This document shows positions 9,578-18,158 of a DNA stretch of 64,000 nt, in pieces. Each line of letters starts with the position of its first letter. Position 1 is the first letter of the stretch. The notes beneath the pieces are model-generated. The model made no database searches and was not told the origin of the DNA. It saw only the letters and a program-made list of their open reading frames with translations. The DNA lies in NCBI RefSeq assembly GCF_042663585.1, contig NZ_JBHTAN010000006.1, positions 372,001-436,000 of the forward strand. Direction: 5' to 3'. Position numbers and translations under genes: made by a program. The stretch comes from Natranaeroarchaeum sp042663585 (GTDB lineage Archaea; Halobacteriota; Halobacteria; Halobacteriales; Natronoarchaeaceae).

Positions 9578-10492
9578 ATGCAAGACCGGCGTATTTTGGT
9601 GACTGGCGGTGCAGGATTCATTGGTTCAAATCTGGCTAATGAACTCGCTAAGGGCAATGATGTTATAGTGGTGGACAACTCCTATCTCGGAACCTCCGAG
9701 AACTTGGACGATAATATTGATTTCTCCAATACGAGTGTACTTGACGACGACCTACCGACAGATGTAGATGTTGTATTTCATTTGGCAGCATTGTCGTCAT
9801 ACGCGATGCATGAAGACGAACCCACAACAGGCGCAAGAGTGAACGTCGAGGGATTCGTTAATGTTATTGAACAGGCAAGGGCAGACGGTTGTGATACGAT
9901 CGTGTACGCCTCTACATCATCTATCTATGGTAGCCGTACTGATCCTTCACCCGAAGACATGGATATCACAGTCAATACTGGCTAAGAGGCCTCAAAGATC
10001 GCACGTGAGAGTTACGCTGAGTACTTTTCAAACCATTATGACTTGACAGCAGCAGGGATGCGCTTGTTTTCGGTGTATCAAGGGTATGGTGGTGCTGAGA
10101 GTCATAAAGGAGAATACGCCAATGTTATAGCTCAGTTTGCTGACGACATCGCGAACGGTAACTCACCAAAATTGTATGGCAATGGTAATCAGACTCGTGA
10201 TTTCACGCATGTTGATGACATTGTCCGTGGCTTGGTACAAGCAGCCGGATACGACCTTGACGATATCTATAACCTTGGGACTAGCCAGGCCTATGACTTT
10301 AATACGGTTGTGAACATGATCAATGAAGAACTCGGTACGAATGTGGAACCGGATTACGTGGAGAACCCGATTCCTGAAGACGTATACATTCACGACACCT
10401 GTGCAGACTATTCAAAAATGGAGCAAGCAACAGGGTGGAAACCCAGAATTTATTTACAGGAGGGCATTGACCGTGTCTGTAGCCAGTACTAA
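9578..10492 (+). pseudogene. NAD-dependent epimerase/dehydratase, stopped at its catalytic Tyr codon
   Basis: The frame opens MQDRRILVTGGAGFIGSN (NAD-binding glycine motif) and runs to NTG, where a TAA occupies 9983-9985. It then continues without shift as EASKIARESYAEYFSNHYD to SKMEQATGWKPRI and a TAA at 10492. In the close paralogue at 29268-30230 the same position reads NTGYEASK, the YxxxK catalytic pair of extended SDR enzymes. The stop therefore replaces exactly the catalytic Tyr. Everything else, about 304 residues, looks intact. A Tyr codon to TAA needs one base change. The enzyme class acts on nucleotide sugars. Confidence 0.82.
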
Positions 10493-10589
10493 TCATGTAT
10501 AATAAAAACAATGAATGTTTTAGTCAAGAGCCATTATCGAAGGTCACCAATTGGTTTAGCAATAATATACAAATAAGGGTGTGATTTTA

Positions 10590-11513
10590 ATGGACCCAAC
10601 AGTTAGTGTGGTTCTTCCGACATACAATCGGGAGGACGTGATTTCAAGAGCAATAGATAGTGTTATCAATCAATCTTTCTCTGATTTGGAGCTTCTCGTA
10701 GTAGATGATAACTCATCAGATAATACCTCTGAATTGATGTCACAATACGGAGATAAAGTCAATTATATTTGTCACGACACTAATCGAGGTGCACCCGCTG
10801 CAAGAAATACAGGTATTGAAGCAGCTGATGGTGACTTTATAGCATTTATTGATAGTGATGACAAATGGGATTGTGAGAAACTTGAACGGCAGGTCACTCG
10901 TTTTCGCGAATGTTCACCGCAAGTAGGTGTAGTTTATACTGGGTATTATGTCAAACACGATGGAGCGGTTGAAATTGGAGAAGTTCCCTCTAAGCGAGGA
11001 GACCTCTATAAAGAGCAATTAAAAAAGGATTGGATAAACCCTACGTCAACTGTGATGGTCCGTTCAAGCTGTTTTGATAAAGTTGATGGTTTTAATGAAG
11101 ATCTTTCTGCCAGACAAGACTATGAATTATGGATTCGAATATCACGGGATTATGACTTTGATTACATTGTGGATCCTCTTGTGACTATGTATATTGAGAA
11201 TGATAATCGGATCACTAGTAATGTTGAACCTCGCATGGAAGCTCATAAACAGGTTCTTGAATATATTCAAGAGGATATAAACAGCTTGCCATGGCATGAG
11301 CGTAGAAAAAGTTTTGCTGTGCAGTATTTCACGGTGGGTAGGTTTTTACAATCACATCGAAGATTCAAAGACGCTATTTCTTATTATCTCAAATCCATAA
11401 TGCTGTATCCATTATTGTGGAAAACATACATAGCATTAGTATTATCTTTATTAAGAAGAGATACAAAAAGTAAGTTAGTAATAACAATAAAAAATATCAC
11501 CCGCACTACATAA
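10590..11513 (+). CDS. GT2-family glycosyltransferase
   Basis: This 307-residue GT-A protein opens MDPTVSVVLPTYNREDVISR. It shows LLVVDDNSSDNTSE near residue 35, the GAPAARNTGIEAADGD segment, the metal-binding IDSDDKWD near residue 92 and RQDYELWIRIS, the usual GT2 order. I chose the ATG at 10590. A GTG three codons upstream is possible but less family-like. The gene is A+T-rich in third positions, like the polymerase-like gene that follows after 3 bp, so the pair probably travelled together. It forms a beta-type sugar linkage. The donor is unknown. Confidence 0.87.
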   Translation: MDPTVSVVLPTYNREDVISRAIDSVINQSFSDLELLVVDDNSSDNTSELMSQYGDKVNYICHDTNRGAPAARNTGIEAADGDFIAFIDSDDKWDCEKLERQVTRFRECSPQVGVVYTGYYVKHDGAVEIGEVPSKRGDLYKEQLKKDWINPTSTVMVRSSCFDKVDGFNEDLSARQDYELWIRISRDYDFDYIVDPLVTMYIENDNRITSNVEPRMEAHKQVLEYIQEDINSLPWHERRKSFAVQYFTVGRFLQSHRRFKDAISYYLKSIMLYPLLWKTYIALVLSLLRRDTKSKLVITIKNITRTT

Positions 11514-11516
11514 TAC

Positions 11517-12824
11517 ATGAAATATATTACAAGAAGATATGTATCCCCTGCGATATTATTTGTCGTAACATGGGTTATTTCACATATTGCCGCATACATA
11601 GGTCCGAAAGAGTTAGTCTACGGACTTCATGATGTTCCAAGAGCCACAATTACCGTAGAAGGAAGCTTATGGGTTATTATATCAACAGCAGTATTTTTGC
11701 TGGGTGTATTTGTCGCAAATCGAGTTCAGTTACAAATTAAAATGCCCAATGATATTTTCAGACATCAGTACATAAAACAGACAATGGAAAAATCAGACAT
11801 TTCCCTGTTGTTATTTTATTTATATGGTGTTGCTATTCTTTTCCTCTTGTTTTGCTGGACCGTACTCGCCATCTATCAGATTGGATCTTTTCGTACTTTC
11901 TTAAGTGGTCTATTGTCTGATTGGCACTCTACAGGTCAGCTGTGGAGAGAACAAAAACCGTTTCCCGGCGCACGGCTGTTATATACTGGGTTCATTAGTG
12001 TGATGATATTCTCAGCAGCGAGCCTTGCTGTAATAGGGCGCGACAATCCATTGATAAATCATAGATACTATAATAACCAGAGATTAACCACACTTTTAAT
12101 TATTGGATTGATACCATTAACAGTACTTCCGATTTTAGTGTCTCAACGACTACTCTTAGCTGCCGCCATTATTGGATCGCTCATCACGTATATATCTATC
12201 TCTGATAAAGGAATTCCAGTTGTTTATCCAATTATAGGCACTATTATTGGGTTTAGTGTATGGACAATTCAAGAAGTGGTACGAGTACGTTCTTCGCCTG
12301 ATTCAGTTATTACTTCAGTGACGTACAGCATCGATAGAATCCTTTTTTATTTTTCAAACGATATTGGAAACTTGCACCGGAGTATCACATATATAAGTGA
12401 ACATACATATGGTTTTGAAACCTTTGGGTTTATATTTCAGTATTTATTTATAGAAGATGATGTACGCGATGCATATCTAACATCTGTTTATGCAGCTATA
12501 GAGCCAACGCAAGGAGGAGGAACAGCGACAGCACTAGGAATCCCGTATCTTGACTTTGGGGTATTTGGTTTAGTAATAATCTTTTTGTGGGGATATGTGT
12601 CACAAATCGCATATTCAAAATCTAGTCAAAGTTTCCTTTCAAGTCAAATATATGGCCTTATTGCTGCAAGTATAGTCTTATCTTGGCACTCACCCCTCTG
12701 GAGTCTACCAATCTTCTGGCATAATGTATCTATAATTATATTATTTATATATTTAATACCGTACTTGGTTTTCAGTTTGTACTATTACAGACATAAAAGA
12801 AAGGGCGATAACCTCAAACTATAG
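11517..12824 (+). CDS. Wzy-like O-antigen/oligosaccharide polymerase, multispanning membrane protein
   Basis: This 435-residue protein is strongly hydrophobic, with roughly 10-12 membrane helices. A larger polar loop lies between about residues 130 and 160 (LSDWHSTGQLWREQKPFPG). A second loop near residues 305-345 contains the Gly-rich EPTQGGGTATALGIPYLDFG, the kind of GG-T-x-x-G signature seen in repeat-unit polymerases (EpsG/Wzy-like). It follows the GT2 gene by 3 bp and shares its A+T-rich composition. The role, joining flipped oligosaccharide units outside the membrane, is inferred from topology and context. A ligase is an alternative. Confidence 0.65.
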   Translation: MKYITRRYVSPAILFVVTWVISHIAAYIGPKELVYGLHDVPRATITVEGSLWVIISTAVFLLGVFVANRVQLQIKMPNDIFRHQYIKQTMEKSDISLLLFYLYGVAILFLLFCWTVLAIYQIGSFRTFLSGLLSDWHSTGQLWREQKPFPGARLLYTGFISVMIFSAASLAVIGRDNPLINHRYYNNQRLTTLLIIGLIPLTVLPILVSQRLLLAAAIIGSLITYISISDKGIPVVYPIIGTIIGFSVWTIQEVVRVRSSPDSVITSVTYSIDRILFYFSNDIGNLHRSITYISEHTYGFETFGFIFQYLFIEDDVRDAYLTSVYAAIEPTQGGGTATALGIPYLDFGVFGLVIIFLWGYVSQIAYSKSSQSFLSSQIYGLIAASIVLSWHSPLWSLPIFWHNVSIIILFIYLIPYLVFSLYYYRHKRKGDNLKL

Positions 12825-12881
12825 GCACTGTCTAGTTAATTACCTCCTCTCAGGAGTGATCTATTCAACCCTTGGTTCGCT

Positions 12882-12920
12882 CTATACTAGTTTGCTCGTG
12901 AAGCGGGAAATCTTCGACAT
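12882..12920 (-). pseudogene. N-terminal relic of an IS5-family transposase
   Basis: On the minus strand ATG 12920 opens MSKISRFTSKLV and then stops. MSKISRFTSK is, as I recall, the conserved N-terminus of a common haloarchaeal IS5-type transposase. The relic overlaps a perfect 14-bp inverted repeat: TGAAGCGGGAAATC near 12899 pairs with GATTTCCCGCTTCA near 12932. The rest of the element is missing. The 240-bp gap between the polymerase-like gene and the acidic lipoprotein-like gene holds nothing else that I can support. Confidence 0.5.
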
Positions 12921-13063
12921 AGAGCATCGCCGATTTCCCGCTTCAATTCCTTCGATTTGACGACCTCTCCTGCTGCCTTACAGTGATTCACCAAGGCCTA
13001 ATATCTAAAAACCACCAACAACAATAACCAAAATAATATACTTGTGTAGTAATATAACAGCTT

Positions 13064-13498
13064 ATGGACCGTGAGAGGATTGCTCTCCAGCGGCGAGAGT
13101 TACTGGCCATAAGTGCCGGTAGCATGGCACTCTTCGCGGTCTGTTTTAGCAACGATAACACATCATCAGACAACGAGTCATCGTACGGATACGGAGACGA
13201 TGGAGTCACTGACAACGCCGATGCGGACGATGGCGGAGACGATCAAGAAGACACTGATAAGCAGAATGAGCACGATCCTGACGAAGACGAAGAGCGCGAC
13301 GAGCGAGACACCGATAAGCAGCAAGAAAACGACGATGGAGACGGCAGTGTTGAAGATGATGATGGAGGAGAGGAACAAGACGGCGAGTCATCAGGTGGAG
13401 GTGTCGGTGAAAGCGACGGGGCGGTGGTGGAACCGGTGATGACGAAGAATACGGTATTGGCTACGGGGCCAGCCCGTACGGCCATCCAACTTAACTAA
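13064..13498 (+). CDS. acidic low-complexity exported (lipoprotein-like) protein, 3' end frameshifted
   Basis: This 144-residue frame starts with a short twin-arginine-like signal (LQRRELLAISAGSMALFAVC), whose Cys may be a degenerate lipobox. Then comes a long Asp/Glu-rich linker (residues 30-115), typical of haloarchaeal cell-surface spacers. The frame as read ends in a non-acidic tail. One added G in the run near 13420 would instead give GTGDDEEYGIGYGASPYGHP and a TAA at 13492-13494, a much more natural end. Before the ISH11-like insertion it lay a few bases upstream of the Asp-box gene start, so the two were an operon. The function is unknown. I infer a surface-exposed stalk. Confidence 0.55.
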   Translation: MDRERIALQRRELLAISAGSMALFAVCFSNDNTSSDNESSYGYGDDGVTDNADADDGGDDQEDTDKQNEHDPDEDEERDERDTDKQQENDDGDGSVEDDDGGEEQDGESSGGGVGESDGAVVEPVMTKNTVLATGPARTAIQLN

Positions 13499-13501
13499 TC
13501 A

Positions 13502-14563
13502 GAGCGTGTCATAGAATCCATCTCATAGCTTCTCACAGCCCGGTTCGTTTCCTCGCTCGTAGTTGGTGATTGCGACAACAATCCGAAGACACAGCGCGAG
13601 GAACACTTCTGTTCGTGCGTGGACGCGGCCTCGGGCGCGGATATGCCCGAGGCCGCAATCCTTGACCGCGTCGTTGGTTCGTTCGACGCCTGTCCGGTTG
13701 TTGTACGTCTCGTCCAAGATAGATTGTTTCAGCTGCACGTCCTCGCTATGTTCCTCGATTCGGTCTTCGACCCTGTACTTGATGTCTTTCGGGTCGTCAG
13801 TGTTTCGCGGGTTGTATGGGGCGACTGGCACGACCCCTGCGGCCAGCAGGTGGTCGTGCCAGTCGAGGATGTCGTAGGCGCTGTCTCCAAGCATCCAGAC
13901 CGGTATATCGACGGCGAGCGCGTCACACGTGACGCGCATCGCCGTCTCTTTATCTGCTTGTTTGGCCTGTGTGAACTCCGCTGCTATCGGGATCTTTGCG
14001 CCGGTCGAGATGATCGTACAGCCGAAGCCGTAGTAGTACTCCTCAGCCGTTGGATCGTAGTTCCATGACGCCGCGTCGTTGTATTGAATCGCTTCAACGT
14101 GTGTCGAATCGATGGAGTACGTGGAGTCGAGCAGGCCGCGGGCGGCGGCCTGCTCGACGAGTCTGTCGAAGACATCGTCGATAACTTGTTCGAGGTCAGT
14201 GAGAAAGCGGTCAATGGTGTCTCTGGATGGCGGTTTGTCGAGTCCGCAGTAGTACCAGACAAGGCCGTTCTGAAGTTCTCGTGTAACCGGGCGTGTACCG
14301 TACACATCCTCGTAGTAGCAGTGCAGAAAGCCGCGAAAGAGATCTGGTGGCTGGTAAACTCGTGTTCGCCCCCTCGAAGCGGGGGCGAACACGTCGTACT
14401 CCAGCAGAAACTCGAACTCAAGATGTTCAAACAGCGGCACTGTCTCGATAGCCGCGACATTCAAGAAGTCGTCTACCGAAGCTACATCTTGCAGGGTTGC
14501 GCTTGTGTTGGACACACTTCGCGCACCCTGCTGCTTCGTACGTGACGCTTTCTATGACACGCT
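13502..14563 (-). mobile_element. ISH11-like IS5-family element with 7-bp target duplication
   Basis: The ends match as inverted repeats: AGCGTGTCATAGAA lies at the left boundary and, inverted, at the right (TTCTATGACACGCT). Identical 7-bp CTAATCA copies flank it at 13495-13501 and 14564-14570. About 1.06 kb with a 7-bp duplication fits my recollection of ISH11. It carries one intact transposase. It sits exactly between the stop of the acidic lipoprotein-like gene and the ATG of the Asp-box gene, recreating that ATG from the duplicated target. Confidence 0.85.
13523..14515 (-). CDS. DDE transposase of the ISH11-like element
   Basis: This 330-residue transposase appears intact. The candidate DDE triad is IDSTHVEA (first Asp, near residue 137), MLGDSAYDI (second Asp, near 210) and RTGVERTNDAVK (Glu, near 277), followed by a basic segment GLGHIRARGRVHARTE. 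The N-terminus includes PDLFRGFLHCYYEDVYGTRP, a common fold element of IS5-type transposases. It is the only gene in the element and is read against the disrupted surface-protein operon. It would excise or copy the element and may block read-through from the upstream promoter. Confidence 0.87.
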   Translation of the reverse strand: MSNTSATLQDVASVDDFLNVAAIETVPLFEHLEFEFLLEYDVFAPASRGRTRVYQPPDLFRGFLHCYYEDVYGTRPVTRELQNGLVWYYCGLDKPPSRDTIDRFLTDLEQVIDDVFDRLVEQAAARGLLDSTYSIDSTHVEAIQYNDAASWNYDPTAEEYYYGFGCTIISTGAKIPIAAEFTQAKQADKETAMRVTCDALAVDIPVWMLGDSAYDILDWHDHLLAAGVVPVAPYNPRNTDDPKDIKYRVEDRIEEHSEDVQLKQSILDETYNNRTGVERTNDAVKDCGLGHIRARGRVHARTEVFLALCLRIVVAITNYERGNEPGCEKL

Positions 14564-14569
14564 CTAATC

Positions 14570-15890
14570 ATGGTAGACGAAACACCACGACTGAATTTAG
14601 ACCGGTTTGAACAGGGCGATACTGACTGGGACCATTGACACGGTCGACGCGGTTGACGTGCAGGCGATCGTGCACGGTCCAATCTCGGAACGACCCGACA
14701 CGGGAGAGTCCGACGACGAGCTGTACCACGCGACAGATCAGCAGATAACTTGGCGGTGGGACGCGTCAGCTGAAGACTGGGAGTACTTTGCTGGCCGGGG
14801 TTCGGAAGAGCAATCCATTCCTAGCACAACACATCACGAGGCGGTCGATACCGAACAATCAGTGCTCACTGAGGAGCCGGCAGGCATCGATCGTGCTCGG
14901 TCCTTCGAACACATGGCTCTGCATCCGACCCCTCTTGTTGCTCCAACGCGGGAGTCTCTGGGAGATCCCCCATGGCCCCTCAATGCCTTTGACGGCTATG
15001 TGTGGGGGCGTGCGGAGGTTGACGGGCAGCACTCCATCCATCGGTCAGACGACGATGGCGAGACGTGGAGCCATCACGTCGACACGCCAATCGATCCCGA
15101 CCGGCACATCCTGCCGACAGATGACGGCGAGGTGTTGATCGCTTCTGCCGACTCGATATATAAGTCGTCGGGGTGGGACAGCGACGAGACAACATCCGTC
15201 TCGTGGACATCCGTGTTCAGTCTCGATGACGATGGGACCGTCATCCGACGCTGGAGTATTGACGGAGACGGGACAAAGTTCGTCGTCAACCACTACGCCG
15301 GAGGCGGAAGCCGGCCGGATAGCCGACATGTCTGGATCAGCACTGATGCAGGGGACACGTGGTCAGAGGTGTACGATTCCGTGGAGCGACATCCCGACCA
15401 CCACGAGGACATGCACCACCACGGGTGTGCATATGACCCGTGGGCCGACCGATTCTGGACCATTGACGGCCACACTGATGCGGGTGGCATCTTTTATTCA
15501 GACGACGACGGCGACACTTGGTACCGGCTACAGCATTTCGACAACCCCCTCGAAGAACGGGATCAGATCACAACGATCCTCGCCGGACGGCACGGGATGG
15601 TCCTTGGTTCGGATAACCAGAGTTCGCCGGGGATCTACGCGATTCATCGGGCCGAAGACCCGGAAAATATGGTTCTAAAATATATCTGGAATTGGCCTGC
15701 AAAAGCGGAGGGGATGCCGGGGATCGCTTTGCTGAGTCGTCGAGATGACCAAACTGGGACCGTCTACGTCGGCTTCTCCGCATATGAGGTGACGGGTGGC
15801 GAATTTACAGAAACTGGCGCGATAATTGCTGCGTCGGACGGTACCACGGGTGCCGGTGTGTGGGAGGAGTCTGACCCGGCCGATGAGTAG
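14570..15890 (+). pseudogene. Asp-box (BNR-repeat) beta-propeller-like surface protein, frameshifted near the start
   Basis: The natural start is ATG 14570 (MVDETPRLNLDRFEQGD). After DWDH this frame meets TGA at 14636. One extra T there puts the rest in another frame, DTVDAVDVQAIVHGPISERP to the TAG at 15890 (about 435 residues if repaired). The body holds several Asp-box motifs S-x-D-x-G-x-T-W: SDDDGETWSHH, STDAGDTWSEV and SDDDGDTWYRL, plus a His-rich stretch. Asp boxes mark sialidase-like propellers that bind or cut glycans. No signal peptide is visible. A TTG start at 14607 would avoid the lesion but looks unnatural. Confidence 0.65.
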
Positions 15891-15912
15891 TCTGCCGCTC
15901 TGAATTTCGCAA

Positions 15913-16716
15913 TTGCCGGGCGACGGCTCGTTGCCCGTCTTGAGCGCGACGATAACCCGGACGACTATCTTAACCGGATCTCTGTCGCGAGACGGGGCGC
16001 ATCCGCCAGCACAGTTAGACACCGGGGGCGTCCTCGGCGGGACGCGCGAACGGATGTCGGGCGGGAGGCAGTGGCCGCCGATGGCCGTCGGTCGGACGGC
16101 GATCGCGGGCAGTCAGGAATCGTTAGCCGTTGGCAGTCATGCCAGAGCCGCCAATCAATCGCTAGCGATGGGTGTGAATGCAGAACATCCAGGGAGAGGC
16201 GTCGTCCTAGGAAATAATATTCGTCCAAGTGATGAGGTGTCTCGGGCAGTGATTGTCGGTGGCGACAACAAAGCTGATGGGAATTTTGACCTCTTGACTG
16301 TCATCGGATTCGGAGCAAATGCATTGGATACGGGAGCGACCGCCATCGGATACAATGCCCAGAGCGCGATGAACGCAACTGCGGTTGGCCGGGAGGCGGA
16401 TGCGACAAATCGGACGACGGTTGTCGGGGCGAATGCCGATGCTGGCGGCAACACAATCGGCGCCGTGGCTATTGGGCAAAGCGCGAGTGTCGGCCCGAAC
16501 TTTGGGGTCGCACTCGGCGAGGGTGCAGCGGTCAACCACTCCAATTCGGTCGCGGTCGGGCGAGAGTCAGAGACGACCGCTGATGATCAAGTCATGGTCG
16601 AAAATCGCGATATAGAGATGACCAATCAAAAAGGGCCGGTCATCGAAGATTCTAATGGTGATAGATATAGAATTACCGTTGATACAAAGGGCAATCTCGA
16701 TACGGAACCGCTGTAA
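15913..16716 (+). CDS. YadA-head-like beta-roll (Hep_Hag repeat) protein
   Basis: From about residue 58 the protein is a ladder of 14-residue repeats: SLAVGSHARAANQSLAMG, ATAIGYNAQS, ATAVGREADA, AVAIGQSASV and SVAVGRESETT. This AxG-x-x-A-x-A-x-x-S pattern is the left-handed trimeric beta-roll of bacterial YadA-type adhesin heads. The C-terminus, GPVIEDSNGDRYRITVD, looks like a small trimerisation or cap domain. Residues 1-55 are odd in composition and no ATG fits, so the true start is uncertain (TTG 15913, or ATG 16054) and the N-terminus may be damaged. It follows the Asp-box gene by 22 bp. I infer a surface or virion-type fibre. No membrane anchor is visible. Confidence 0.7.
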   Translation: MPGDGSLPVLSATITRTTILTGSLSRDGAHPPAQLDTGGVLGGTRERMSGGRQWPPMAVGRTAIAGSQESLAVGSHARAANQSLAMGVNAEHPGRGVVLGNNIRPSDEVSRAVIVGGDNKADGNFDLLTVIGFGANALDTGATAIGYNAQSAMNATAVGREADATNRTTVVGANADAGGNTIGAVAIGQSASVGPNFGVALGEGAAVNHSNSVAVGRESETTADDQVMVENRDIEMTNQKGPVIEDSNGDRYRITVDTKGNLDTEPL

Positions 16717-16929
16717 TTCAAAACGTGATTGAACATCAAGGCGCACAATCATCGAAGCGACGGTCGGCGGGGTGGGCGACCTAGAGGACATCGACCCTCG
16801 TATAAAGACAATTAAATACGATGCTCCAGCACACTGTGACGTCGAACGTTGACATCGCAACGACTGATCTGGGACACTACTACAGGAGCGAAAGAATATA
16901 ACCATAGAGCAACTCAGGACCATATATTC

Positions 16930-18072
16930 ATGAGAGTAGGTGTTGTGCACCCTGAATTGAAATCTACCGGGGGAGCTAATGCAGTCTGTCTTAATGTTAT
17001 TGAAGCCTTACAACAGGATCATAAAGTAGATCTCATAACTAGTGGCGAGCCAGATATTGAAGGATTAAATAAGGCGTTGGGAACATACTCAAGGATTGAT
17101 AGCGTTATTGTCCCTGATTACTCAGGAGTTCTAAATATACCGTCAAAATATTCCAAAAAACATTTTGGTATAGGATTAGAGCGAATGAAAAAGTCTTTAT
17201 TAAACCGATATGCCCAGTCAATTTCTCATAATTATGATGCCATTATAAGCACTAGTAATGAAATTGACATCAACGATATTCAAACATTACAATACATTCA
17301 CGTGCCCCAGTATGGTGGTAAATCGATTCCTGGAGTAGTTGGAAATGATAATCAACTTCTGCCAATATATAATCTATTATGTAGGAGAATGGGTGGCATG
17401 GATATTGAGTTTGATGAGTCAGATTGTTTGGTGAGTAATTCAAAATGGACTGCAAAGATGGTAGAAAAAGCGTACAATGTAGACTCTAAGGTGGTCTATC
17501 CTCCTGTTGTTCCTCCAAAGGACTCGAAATCATTTGAAAAAAGAGAAGATGGATTTATATGTATTGGTCGCATCTATCCAAGCAAAAATATTAAAAAAAT
17601 AATTAAGATGATAAAATCAGTACGAGAAACTGGATATGATACACATTTGCATATCATAGGTCCTGAGTCGTCCACACAGTATAATCAAGAAATCAAAAAT
17701 CGAGTCTCAAAATATGATTGGGTATCTTTAGAAGGCAAGCTTGATCGGTCCGAATTGAATAATGCATTAATTTCTCATAAGTATGGAATCCATGGACGAC
17801 AATATGAGCACTTTGGTATTGCTGTGGCTGAAATGGCGATGAGTGGAACTATTCCATTTGTACCTCGATCCGGGGGACAAACAGAGATTGTTAACGAAAG
17901 CAACTTGCTCACGTACGAAAATCCGGAAGAAGCAGTTCGTAATATTACTACTGTTATGAGTAATAATGATCTCCAAAAAGACCTCTTGTCTCAATTAAAC
18001 CGGTCATCAGAACAGTTTAGCCGTGAAAATTTTAAAAAGGATATCAGAAAAATAGTTGAGGATATCAATTAA
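16930..18072 (+). CDS. GT4-family glycosyltransferase (A+T-rich)
   Basis: This 380-residue GT-B enzyme starts MRVGVVHPELKSTGGANAV; the ATG at 16930 gives the family N-terminus. The C-terminal domain shows FICIGRIYPSKNIKKI and HGRQYEHFGIAVAEMAMSG, the GT4 donor-binding segment with E-x7-E. The gene is markedly A+T-rich and lysine-rich compared with its neighbours, which suggests a different source. The preceding 210 bp contains no other gene. It lies upstream of a sulfatase-fold gene on the same strand, about 85 bp apart. The sugars used are unknown. Confidence 0.84.
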   Translation: MRVGVVHPELKSTGGANAVCLNVIEALQQDHKVDLITSGEPDIEGLNKALGTYSRIDSVIVPDYSGVLNIPSKYSKKHFGIGLERMKKSLLNRYAQSISHNYDAIISTSNEIDINDIQTLQYIHVPQYGGKSIPGVVGNDNQLLPIYNLLCRRMGGMDIEFDESDCLVSNSKWTAKMVEKAYNVDSKVVYPPVVPPKDSKSFEKREDGFICIGRIYPSKNIKKIIKMIKSVRETGYDTHLHIIGPESSTQYNQEIKNRVSKYDWVSLEGKLDRSELNNALISHKYGIHGRQYEHFGIAVAEMAMSGTIPFVPRSGGQTEIVNESNLLTYENPEEAVRNITTVMSNNDLQKDLLSQLNRSSEQFSRENFKKDIRKIVEDIN

Positions 18073-18158
18073 CGGTTCAAGATCAATATCGCCCTTATTG
18101 GCTTGGCGTTCCACTAAAAGAGCTACATTTTAGTACATTCGCCTTCGTTTATGTCTTG

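Noticed and set aside
12899..12945. Perfect 14-bp inverted repeat considered as a terminator
   Set aside because: It lacks a T-run, and one arm codes for the IS5-type transposase N-terminus (SKISRF), so it is better explained as part of an insertion-sequence relic.
13178..13485. Minus-strand frames rich in Ser/Val opposite the acidic gene
   Set aside because: They are complement artefacts of the GAC/GAA-rich Asp/Glu stretch, with no signal or family features.
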